Below are positions 45,056-52,449 of a stretch of DNA of 64,000 nucleotides, piece after piece (the first letter of the stretch is position 1; each line of letters begins with the position of its first letter). Source of the DNA: Paludisphaera rhizosphaerae (GTDB taxonomy: Bacteria; Planctomycetota; Planctomycetia; Isosphaerales; Isosphaeraceae); NCBI RefSeq assembly GCF_011065895.1, contig NZ_JAALCR010000009.1, positions 1 through 64,000 on the forward strand. Reading direction: 5' to 3'. The notes beneath the pieces were generated by a model, which worked only from the letters and a program-made list of their open reading frames with translations, had not been told where the DNA came from and searched no databases. The translations under genes and the position numbers were made by a program.

Positions 45056-48000
45056 GCCGAGGAGATTCCGACGAGGCGCGCCAGGACGCCGCCGAGCCGA
45101 AGCGGCACGACCTGCTCAACGGGATAGTCCACGTCTTCCTCGACAACAACTTCTCGCTGATCCTGATCGTCGTCTCGGTCCTGATCGGCGTCGCGGCCCT
45201 GCTGGTCACGGCACGAGAAGAGGACCCGCAGATCGTCGTGCCGCTGGCCGACGTGCTGGTCAGCATGCCTGGCTTCTCCGCTGAACAGGTCGAGCAACTG
45301 GCGGCGACGCCCCTGGAGAAGGTTCTCTATCAGATCGACGGCGTGGAATACGTTTACAGCACGTCCAGGGAGAACCAGGCCGTCATCACGGTCCGGTTCT
45401 ACGTTGGGCAGGACCGCGAGCGGAGCCTGGTGAAGCTCTTCAAGAAGCTCGACGAGAACCAGGACGTGATTCCAGCCGGCGTTGCAGGGTGGGTCGTCAA
45501 GCCGGTCGAGATCGACGACGTGCCGATCGTTACGCTGACGTTGACGGGGGGCGAAGGGGACGGGTACACACTCCGTCGCGTTGGCGAGGAAGTGGTTCAG
45601 CGCCTGTCGGCGCTTCCGGGGGTGTCGCGGGCCTACACCGTCGGCGGCGAACCCCGGTCGATCCGGATCGACCTCGACCCGGAACGGCTCCAGGCTTACG
45701 CGCTGAGCCCCCTGGAGGTTCAGAAGGCCCTGCAGGGGGCCAACGTCACCCGCCCCGCCGGCGAGTTCACGCGGGACGATGCGGTCGTTCACGTCGACGC
45801 CGGCGTGGCGGTGGATCGTCCGGAACGACTCAATGAACTGGTCGTGGGAGTCTTCCAGGATCGGCCGGTCTTCCTCCGAGACGTGGCCGCCGTGCGCGAC
45901 GGCCCCGCCGAGGCGACTAGCTACGTCCGGCACGGCTGGGGGCCGGCCCGGGGCTTCGAGGCGCCGGAGGGTTTTCCCGGCGAGGTCATCGGCGAGGACG
46001 AAGGCTCGCAGGATTCTCACCCGGTCGCAGGGGGCTCGCGGCCGGCGGTCACCCTGGCCGTCGCCAAGCAGAAGGGGACCAACGCGGTCGGCATCGCCGA
46101 ATCCGTCCTCGAAGCCGCCAGGACGCTACGGGCCGAGGTCATCCCGACGGACATGCAACTGATCGTCACCCGAAACTCGGGCCTGACGGCCGACGAGAAG
46201 GTCAACGAGCTGGTCGAGGGCTTGTGGGTGGCGATCGCGATCGTGATCGCCCTGTTGACCCTGAGCCTGGGCTGGCGCGAGGCAGTGATCGTCGCGGTCG
46301 CGGTGCCGGTGGTCTTCGGACTGACGCTCGGGGTCAACCTGCTCTTCGGCTACACCATCAACCGAGTGACGCTGTTCGCTCTGATCCTCTCGCTGGGCCT
46401 CCTGGTCGACGACCCGATCGTCGACGTGGAGAACATCGCGCGGCACTTCGCGATGCGCGGCCGGGCGACGAAGGACATCGTGCTGGAGGCCGTGGCCGAG
46501 ATCCGGCCCCCCCTGATCAGCGCCACGCTGGCGGTGATCGTGAGCTTCCTGCCGATGTTCTTCATCACCGGGATGATGGGCCCGTACATGGGCCCCATGG
46601 CTCTGAACGTCCCGGTCGCGATGCTGATGTCGATGGTCGTCGCGTTCACGATCACGCCCTGGCTCTCGTACCAGTTGCTTCACAAGAAGCATGGAGCGGA
46701 CGGAGCGGCGGCCAACGGTCACTCGGACGAGGACGACGTCGAGGCGATTCGGGCGACGCTCCTCTATCGGTTCTTCCGGCCGCTGATGGCCCCGCTGATC
46801 AGCTCCCGGCTGGCCGCGCTGACGTTTCTGACGCTGATCGCGCTGTTGACCGCGGCAGCAGCCGGCCTTGCGGCCCTGCGCGTCGTGCCGCTGAAGATGC
46901 TCCCCTACGACAACAAGAACGAATTGCTCCTGGTGGTCGACTTCGACGAAGGGACGACGCTCGAACGGGCCGATGCGGCGGTCGTCGACCTGGAGGCCGA
47001 GCTGGCCAGGGTCCCCGAGGTCGTCCAGTACGTGAGCTACGTCGGGACCCCCAGTCCGATGGACTTCAACGGCCTGGTGCGGCATTACTACCTGCGGCAG
47101 GCCCCGCACAACGCCGAGATCCGGGTGAACCTCGTGGGCAAGAAGCACCGCGAGGCGCAGAGCCACGCGATCGCCCTGCGGCTCCACGACGGCCTGACCG
47201 AGCGGGCGGAACGGCACGGCGCGCGGCTGAAGATCGTCGAGCTTCCGCCCGGCCCACCGGTGCTCTCTTCATTGGTGGCGGAGGTCGCCGGCCGACCCGA
47301 CCAATCGTACGACGATCTCGTGGCGGCGGCCGGCGTCGTCGCCAGGCGGCTGGCCGTCGAGCCGGGAGTCGCCGAAGTGGATGACACGGTCGAGGCGCCG
47401 GCGCGGAAGCTGGTGTTCGTGACCGATCAGGAGAAGGCGGCGTTGAACGGGGTGTCGGTCGATGAGATCGCCCGAACGCTCCAGGTCGTCCTCTCCGGAG
47501 GCGACGGCGGGACGGTCCGCGTCCCCGGCGAACGGAACCCTCTGCGGATCGAGGTCCGCCTGCCGCGGCCGATCCGCTCCAGCCGGTACGACCTGGCGGT
47601 CGTCCGGGTTAAGGGCCGGTCGGGGCATTTCACTCCGCTCTCGGAGCTGGGCCGCTGGGAGGAAACGCGCGTCGATCAGTCGATCTACCACAAGAACCTG
47701 GAGCGCGTGGTCTACGTCACCGCCGAGACGCTTGGCAGGACGCCCGCGGAATGCGTCCTCGACGTGACCTTCGACCAGCAGTTGGACGGATCGTCCGCGC
47801 CGGACGCGTCGTGGCGGTCTCCGGGGGGATGGGTCGCCGAGGCTTCTCCGCGTCCGCTGGCGGAGCGGACGTTCATCCACAACGGCGGCGGCGTGGGCTG
47901 GTCCGTCCCCGAGGGAACCCGCGTCGGATTTCGCGGCGAGGGGGAATGGAAGATCACGATCGACGTCTTCCGCGACCTGGGGATCGCCTTCGGCGCGGCG

Positions 48001-48519
48001 ATGGCGATGATCTACGTGATCCTCGTCATGCAGACCGGATCGTTCCTGATCCCGATCGTCGTGATGCTGGCCATTCCCCTGACGGTTCTCGGCGTGATGC
48101 CGGGGTTTTGGCTGCTGAACGCGATGAACGGACAGGTCGTCGGCGGTCACGCAGACCCGGTCTTGTTCACCGCGACGGCCATGATCGGCATGATCGCCCT
48201 GGCGGGCATCGTGACCCGAGACGCCATCATCCTGGTCGACTTCATCGGCCAGTCGGTGAAGAAGGGGCGGCCCCTGTTCGACGCGATCATGGAAAGCCGC
48301 GTGGTACGGATGCGGCCGATCTTACTAACCGCCGGCGCGGCGATGCTCTCCAGCATCCCCATCACGCTCGACCCGATTTTCTCCGGTTTGGCGTGGTCGT
48401 TGATCTTCGGGCTCTTCGCCTCGACGATCTTCACGCTCTTCGTGATTCCCGTGACCTACTGGCTCCTCCACTCGGGCGATTCGGGCCGCGACGCCGCGGA
48501 TCTCGAACCGGCTGCGTGA
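45052..48519 (+). CDS. RND efflux permease, second system
   Basis: This is a 1155-residue inner-membrane exporter of the AcrB superfamily. It begins with a cytoplasmic tail and first helix (FSLILIVVSVLIGVAALLV), then EEDPQIVVPLADVLVSMPG. Helix 4 has the acidic pair in LLVDDPIVDVENIARH. The second half has NNKNELLLVVDFDEGTTLER-like porter sequence and closes with TRDAIILVDFIGQS, RMRPILLTAGAAMLSSIP. A segment near residue 925-965 (WVAEASPRPLAERTFIHNGG) is an unusual insertion. The substrate is unknown. The downstream ArsR and rhodanese genes suggest sulfur or metalloid stress, which is inference. Confidence 0.92.
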   Translation: MSRGDSDEARQDAAEPKRHDLLNGIVHVFLDNNFSLILIVVSVLIGVAALLVTAREEDPQIVVPLADVLVSMPGFSAEQVEQLAATPLEKVLYQIDGVEYVYSTSRENQAVITVRFYVGQDRERSLVKLFKKLDENQDVIPAGVAGWVVKPVEIDDVPIVTLTLTGGEGDGYTLRRVGEEVVQRLSALPGVSRAYTVGGEPRSIRIDLDPERLQAYALSPLEVQKALQGANVTRPAGEFTRDDAVVHVDAGVAVDRPERLNELVVGVFQDRPVFLRDVAAVRDGPAEATSYVRHGWGPARGFEAPEGFPGEVIGEDEGSQDSHPVAGGSRPAVTLAVAKQKGTNAVGIAESVLEAARTLRAEVIPTDMQLIVTRNSGLTADEKVNELVEGLWVAIAIVIALLTLSLGWREAVIVAVAVPVVFGLTLGVNLLFGYTINRVTLFALILSLGLLVDDPIVDVENIARHFAMRGRATKDIVLEAVAEIRPPLISATLAVIVSFLPMFFITGMMGPYMGPMALNVPVAMLMSMVVAFTITPWLSYQLLHKKHGADGAAANGHSDEDDVEAIRATLLYRFFRPLMAPLISSRLAALTFLTLIALLTAAAAGLAALRVVPLKMLPYDNKNELLLVVDFDEGTTLERADAAVVDLEAELARVPEVVQYVSYVGTPSPMDFNGLVRHYYLRQAPHNAEIRVNLVGKKHREAQSHAIALRLHDGLTERAERHGARLKIVELPPGPPVLSSLVAEVAGRPDQSYDDLVAAAGVVARRLAVEPGVAEVDDTVEAPARKLVFVTDQEKAALNGVSVDEIARTLQVVLSGGDGGTVRVPGERNPLRIEVRLPRPIRSSRYDLAVVRVKGRSGHFTPLSELGRWEETRVDQSIYHKNLERVVYVTAETLGRTPAECVLDVTFDQQLDGSSAPDASWRSPGGWVAEASPRPLAERTFIHNGGGVGWSVPEGTRVGFRGEGEWKITIDVFRDLGIAFGAAMAMIYVILVMQTGSFLIPIVVMLAIPLTVLGVMPGFWLLNAMNGQVVGGHADPVLFTATAMIGMIALAGIVTRDAIILVDFIGQSVKKGRPLFDAIMESRVVRMRPILLTAGAAMLSSIPITLDPIFSGLAWSLIFGLFASTIFTLFVIPVTYWLLHSGDSGRDAADLEPAA

Positions 48520-48584
48520 CCCGCCGACGGCGCGCGACGCGGCGCGTCGTCCGGTGGGAGGGGCGTGGGTGCCTGGCCCGCCGA

Positions 48585-48947
48585 TCAGCCGGTTCCCCGC
48601 TTTCCTCGCCAGGTTTTCAGCATCTTCCGATTCGCCTCGACCTGCGACTCGGCCTCGCGGACGATCGAGGTGCAGACCAACTCGCAAAGCTGCTCGATGA
48701 GCGGATCGCCCAGCGAGTAGAAGACCTGGAGGCCCTCCTTGCGGCGGAGGACCATGCCGGTCTCAGCCAGGAGCTTCAGGTGTTTCGAGACGTTCGCCTG
48801 GTTCTGGCCCGTCTCGGAGACCACCGTCCCCACGCTCTTCTCCCCGGTCGTCAGCGCGCGGAGGATCGACAGCCGGGTCGGATCGGCCAGCATCCGGAAT
48901 TTCTCGGCGACTCGGACCAGGAACTCGTCGGGGATGGTGGCGGCCAT
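48585..48947 (-). CDS. ArsR-family transcriptional repressor
   Basis: This is a 120-residue winged-helix repressor. The helix-turn-helix is TVVSETGQNQANVSKHLKLL with the wing GMVLRRKEGLQVFYSLGDP. It lacks the arsenic CVC motif. Two Cys near the C-terminus (LIEQLCELVCTSI) could be a thiol switch or metal site. BigR/SqrR/YgaV-type sulfur sensors use two distant Cys, and the N-terminal one is missing here. It is convergent with the efflux operon and divergent from a YgaP-like rhodanese, the classic YgaV-YgaP arrangement. It probably represses itself and the promoters sharing the GACYAATC core. Confidence 0.88.
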   Translation of the reverse strand: MAATIPDEFLVRVAEKFRMLADPTRLSILRALTTGEKSVGTVVSETGQNQANVSKHLKLLAETGMVLRRKEGLQVFYSLGDPLIEQLCELVCTSIVREAESQVEANRKMLKTWRGKRGTG

Positions 48948-48956
48948 GGGATTCGC

Positions 48957-48986
48957 TTCTATATCCGATTGGTCGTATAGTAGATT
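48957..48986. promoter_or_regulatory. arsR-rhodanese intergenic operator
   Basis: CGATTGGTCG (48966-48975) is an imperfect palindrome. Its complement CGACCAATCG shares the GAC-Y-AATC core with TTGACTAATCAA at the efflux and DUF1264 promoters. TATAGA on the minus strand (48963-48958) is a -10 candidate for arsR. Confidence 0.5.
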
Positions 48987-49076
48987 TAGTGCTTTGTGCA
49001 ATTGTACCTTCGGACGTCGGGGCGTCCAGCGGCGGATTTTGAAGCTGCGGCCCGACGCGATGGACGGATTCTCTCC

Positions 49077-49655
49077 ATGAACACGCCTTCGGGTTCTTCC
49101 GTGCGGACCATCACGCCCCAGCGTCTCCACGATCTGTTGCAGGCCGCCGGGGAGATCGAACTGATTGACGTTCGCACTCCCGCGGAATTTCGGTCGGCCC
49201 ATGCCCCGATCGCGCAGTCCACGCCTCTGGGCTCGTTCGACCCGAAAGCGCTGATTGCGGGCCGGAGACTTCCGGGAGAGCCACTCTACGTCATGTGCCG
49301 CAGCGGCGCCCGCTCGTCGAAGGCCTGCGCAGCCCTGGCGGCGGCCGGAACGGGCGTCGACGTGGTGAACGTGGAGGGGGGATTGCTCGCCTGGGAGAAG
49401 GCCGGCCTGCCGGTCGAACGGGGTAGGTTCGCCCTCCCCCTGGATCGGCAGGTCCGCATTGTGATCGGCGCTCTGGTGATTCTGGGCGTGACGCTCGGCT
49501 ACCTGGTCGATCCCTGGTTCAACTGGCTGTCCGGCCTCTGCGGGGCGGGCCTGGTCTTCGCCGGGATCACGGATTTCTGCCCGCTGGCCACGATGATGGC
49601 GAAGATGCCCTGGAATCAAGCCCCCGTCGATGCAACAGCGTGCCAACGGCCGTGA
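49077..49655 (+). CDS. Membrane-bound rhodanese sulfurtransferase, YgaP-like
   Basis: This is a 192-residue protein. Residues about 10-115 are a rhodanese domain with IELIDVRTPAEFRSAHAPIA and the active-site loop MCRSGARSSKAC, whose first Cys carries the persulfide. The C-terminal part has two transmembrane helices (VRIVIGALVILGVTLGYLV, WLSGLCGAGLVFAGITDFCP) as in the DUF2892 tail of E. coli YgaP. It moves sulfane sulfur at the inner membrane. The ribosome binding site is weak. The neighbouring ArsR-type gene is its probable regulator. Confidence 0.9.
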   Translation: MNTPSGSSVRTITPQRLHDLLQAAGEIELIDVRTPAEFRSAHAPIAQSTPLGSFDPKALIAGRRLPGEPLYVMCRSGARSSKACAALAAAGTGVDVVNVEGGLLAWEKAGLPVERGRFALPLDRQVRIVIGALVILGVTLGYLVDPWFNWLSGLCGAGLVFAGITDFCPLATMMAKMPWNQAPVDATACQRP

Positions 49656-49681
49656 GCTTGGGGCAAGCCGGCTGAATTAGT

Positions 49682-49846
49682 TCATCGGTCCGGGTGCGTG
49701 CGCGGGGGAACCTCCTGCGCCTCAGTCTGCGGAGGCAGCCCGCAGCCGCCGCTCATGCAGGTCGGGATCCCCATCCAGGGCAGGATCCAACGGAACAGGG
49801 CGATCCACAGAGCGAGGATCGCAAGGGGCAGCAAGGCGTCCAACAT
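49682..49846 (-). CDS. Small Cys-containing membrane peptide
   Basis: This is a 54-residue frame, too short for usual calling. The ATG at 49846 has AAGGAAG six bases upstream. One hydrophobic helix (LLPLAILALWIALFRWILP) is followed by GIPTCMSGGCGLP, a C-x4-C motif, and a hydrophilic tail. It lies 84 bases downstream of the DUF1264 gene on the same strand, so it probably shares its promoter. The paired Cys near a membrane helix recall small thiol or metal-binding accessory peptides. No family is recognised. Confidence 0.6.
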   Translation of the reverse strand: MLDALLPLAILALWIALFRWILPWMGIPTCMSGGCGLPPQTEAQEVPPRTHPDR

Positions 49847-49930
49847 GCTTCGCTTCCTTTCGATGCGGCAACCGCGATCGGCGACTCGGCTTTGAGTCGA
49901 GGGACTCAGAGCCGAGCCGCCCAGCGCGGG

Positions 49931-50578
49931 TCATTCTCCGCGCTTGGCTCGTCGCTCCTCCAGTTCGATCGGGAGGACCACCTTCGGGTCGAGCACGAAG
50001 GGCTCCTCGCCGGTCACCGACCAGAAGAGTTTCGGTGGGCCGACGGGATAGCTCTTGCCCGTCGCCCAGGTGTGATAGACCTTTCCCCAAAGGGTGCGGA
50101 CCACGGCCATGGTCTTCTTCTCCTCCTCGCCCGACTGTGTGAGGCTCTTGAGGAGGCCGGCGTCGACCTCGTACTTGTGGTCGTGCCAGTACAACTTCTC
50201 CTCGGCGGGCATCTTCTGGTAGACGGCGTCGCTGACGAGATACTCCACGCCGATGAGCCTGGCGTCCGGCCCCGTCCCGTCGTAGAGGACGCACTGATTC
50301 AGGTCTTCGTTCACGGGCTTGCAGAAGTGGTAGGCGATCTGAGGAAACTCAGGCAGATCCTTGAGCAGATGGACCCCCGCGAAGGCGAGCGGGCAGTGCA
50401 TGATCTCCTGGATTGGCGCCTTGGCGCTGGCGGGGACCGCCCCATGGCCCGCTGGGGCCTGGTAAGCCCCGGCGAGCGACGAGGGCGTCGAGTGCGAGAC
50501 CAGGACTCCGCCGACGAAGCCCACCGAGCAGGCCAAGAGAACCACGACACCCGTCCGGCTGGAAAGCGACGTTCGCAT
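49931..50578 (-). CDS. DUF1264 (OBAP-like) protein with N-terminal anchor
   Basis: This is a 215-residue protein. The ATG at 50578 has AGGAG seven bases upstream. The N-terminus is a signal or anchor (GVVVLLACSVGFVGGVLV). The DUF1264 domain reads IAYHFCKPVNEDLNQCVLYD, GPDARLIGVEYLVSDAVYQK, then EEKLYWHDHKYEVDAG and KVYHTWATG. The His/Asp-rich motif is also seen in plant oil-body-associated proteins. The bacterial function is unknown. A promoter about 200 bases upstream (50817-50789) shares its operator with the RND operon, which points to a common stress response. Confidence 0.88.
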   Translation of the reverse strand: MRTSLSSRTGVVVLLACSVGFVGGVLVSHSTPSSLAGAYQAPAGHGAVPASAKAPIQEIMHCPLAFAGVHLLKDLPEFPQIAYHFCKPVNEDLNQCVLYDGTGPDARLIGVEYLVSDAVYQKMPAEEKLYWHDHKYEVDAGLLKSLTQSGEEEKKTMAVVRTLWGKVYHTWATGKSYPVGPPKLFWSVTGEEPFVLDPKVVLPIELEERRAKRGE

Positions 50579-50788
50579 GAAAGAACTCCTGGAAATGAGA
50601 CGTCGGCGGATCAACCTTACATCGCAGCCCTTTCAAACCCGGCCTCAAGCAGGTCGTCGTACCCCTGACGCATCGGCCTCGCGTCAGTCGATCAATCGGG
50701 TTGGGAACAGATCCTCCAACCGATTCTCCAGGCGGTGCGTCCCTTCGCTTACCGCCGAGGGCCGGCCGACGTTGCCGGATTTTGGTCA

Positions 50789-50817
50789 ACAATATGCACG
50801 ATCAGTTGATTAGTCAG
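50789..50817 (-). promoter_or_regulatory. Promoter/operator of the DUF1264 gene
   Basis: On the minus strand CTGACT and TATTGT are separated by 17 bases. Between and over them are TGACTAATCAAC and GCATATTGTTG, aligned without gaps to the RND promoter at 43801-43829. The 392-base interval between this gene and the next (50579-50969) otherwise shows nothing. Confidence 0.68.
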
Positions 50818-50969
50818 GATTACGCTTTCGTCGGCCGGGGGCCGGAATTAGTTGGCAAGGGGAAAGGCGTTTGCATCGTCCGCCGCTGGATTTTAGAGAA
50901 CGCCTCGCACAGGGACTGCCGGCCGCGCCCCCCTCGAACAGGCCCATCGGGGAGCCACAGCGGCTTCCA

Positions 50970-52412
50970 TCAGTGGAGTGTGTCGGAGGACAGGTCGACC
51001 AGGCCGATGCCGGGCGATGGGTCGAATCGTTGGTCGATGAACTCATAAGTCGTGCAGTGAGAGGAGCGGATTTCCTCCCAGAGGCTGCGTGCTTCGTTGT
51101 TCGGGGCCGGATCCGCGATTCCCTGGATGGCGACGAATCGGCTGCAGCTGCGGGCGGCCGACCACTCAGCGCGGGGGTCGCAATCGTTGCGATAGGCGTC
51201 GATGAAGGTCAGGTCGACGTGGCCGCCTCTTCCCATGAGTTCGCGGAGGCCGTCGGCGGCTCCGTCGGCGCGGATGAGGTGGGCCGATCGTTCTCGGGAG
51301 ACGTAGTCGAGGAGGAACGGCGGCAGGCCGCCGCCGACGGCCAGCGAGAAGTCCAGCGGTTGGAAGCGGCGGAGATACTCGACCGTCGTGATGAACGCGC
51401 CCCCTTCGCCGACGCCGATCTCGGCGTACGATCGAAGCGGGGGCCGGCTCGACAGCCAGGTCAACATCGCTGCGAACTCCGCGGGCCGTCGACGCACGCC
51501 CAGACCTTTGCCCGCGTACGGCAGAAGCTCGATCGGCAGGTCGTCGTCGCCGGGGTCGTCGAGGCCGACGTTCAACAACAGCCGTTCGACGCTCTCGGGG
51601 TCTCGTAGTGCGGGAAGCGGCTCGGCTCGGATGAGCTCGACGATCGGTCGGACCCAGGCCACGGGCGGGTCGATGACGTAGCGAGCCAGCGGCCCCATCG
51701 GGATAAAGCCGCTGCAATGGATCAGGCAGGGGCGCGTCCCGGTTTCGCGGTTCACCACTCGGCGCCCCTCGAACACCAGGTCGGGATTCTCCTGGTAGAC
51801 GAGCGAGTCGGAGCGAGACATGTTCTGAAAGACCTCGCTGCGGGAGTCGAGGACGACGTCGCACTCGCCGTTGACGTAAAGGTCGCTCCATGCGGCCTGG
51901 TCGCAGTCGAAGATGTGGTGACCGGAATAGCCGCGTTCGAGGGGCTCGCCTCTCTGGGCTCGTTCCTTGGCGCACATTAGGTCCCAGGCCGACAGCCAGG
52001 CTCCCCGCGAGGCCATGACGACGCCGGCGTTGAGGTACCGGTAGCTCGTCCCCAGGTCGGGGCTGCGGGGCTTGAACGACGGCATCGGCCAGCAGGCTCG
52101 CTCGGCGGAGGCGACGACGCCTCGGCCGAAGGCGAGGTACTTGTGAAAGATCTCGCGGATCGACGCGCAGAAGACGACGTCGCGGAGGTCGACCTGAAGG
52201 ACGTACCGATACTCGAGGTGCTCGCGCAGATGGTCGGCCACGAGCCGGGTCTTGATCCGATGGCACGGGTACGACTGCCCCTGGCCGAGGAGCGTGACCT
52301 CGATCCCGTTGCGGCGGGCGCTCTCCAGCATCCACTCGGCCGACGGCGGCAGCTTCTTGTAAGAGGCGATCGTGGCCACCAGGATCCCATGCTTGCGCTG
52401 GAACGTCGTCAC
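50970..52412 (-). CDS. Glycosyltransferase (PLOD/procollagen type) with SAM-like C-terminal domain
   Basis: This is a 480-residue cytoplasmic protein with a GTG start (SD GGAG). Residues about 1-270 form a GT-A glycosyltransferase domain like that of procollagen-lysine glycosyltransferases: ILVATIASYKKLPPSAEW, a DxD-like VLQVDLRDVVFCAS, YLNAGVVMASRGAW and IFDCDQAAWSDLY. Residues about 320-480 resemble a class I methyltransferase-type fold (SYAEIGVGEGGAFITTVEYL, VDLTFIDAY), although the usual S-adenosylmethionine loop is imperfect. It is followed by another glycosyltransferase gene, so the pair may build a surface glycan. Acceptor and donor are unknown. Confidence 0.78.
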   Translation of the reverse strand: MTTFQRKHGILVATIASYKKLPPSAEWMLESARRNGIEVTLLGQGQSYPCHRIKTRLVADHLREHLEYRYVLQVDLRDVVFCASIREIFHKYLAFGRGVVASAERACWPMPSFKPRSPDLGTSYRYLNAGVVMASRGAWLSAWDLMCAKERAQRGEPLERGYSGHHIFDCDQAAWSDLYVNGECDVVLDSRSEVFQNMSRSDSLVYQENPDLVFEGRRVVNRETGTRPCLIHCSGFIPMGPLARYVIDPPVAWVRPIVELIRAEPLPALRDPESVERLLLNVGLDDPGDDDLPIELLPYAGKGLGVRRRPAEFAAMLTWLSSRPPLRSYAEIGVGEGGAFITTVEYLRRFQPLDFSLAVGGGLPPFLLDYVSRERSAHLIRADGAADGLRELMGRGGHVDLTFIDAYRNDCDPRAEWSAARSCSRFVAIQGIADPAPNNEARSLWEEIRSSHCTTYEFIDQRFDPSPGIGLVDLSSDTLH

Positions 52413-52449
52413 AGGCTTCTCCGAGGGGCGTCCAGGGCGTTTTCCCCGT

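Noticed and set aside
48585-49646. 353-residue version of the ArsR gene
   Set aside because: The extra N-terminal 233 residues are antisense to the rhodanese gene. The family start is the ATG at 48947.
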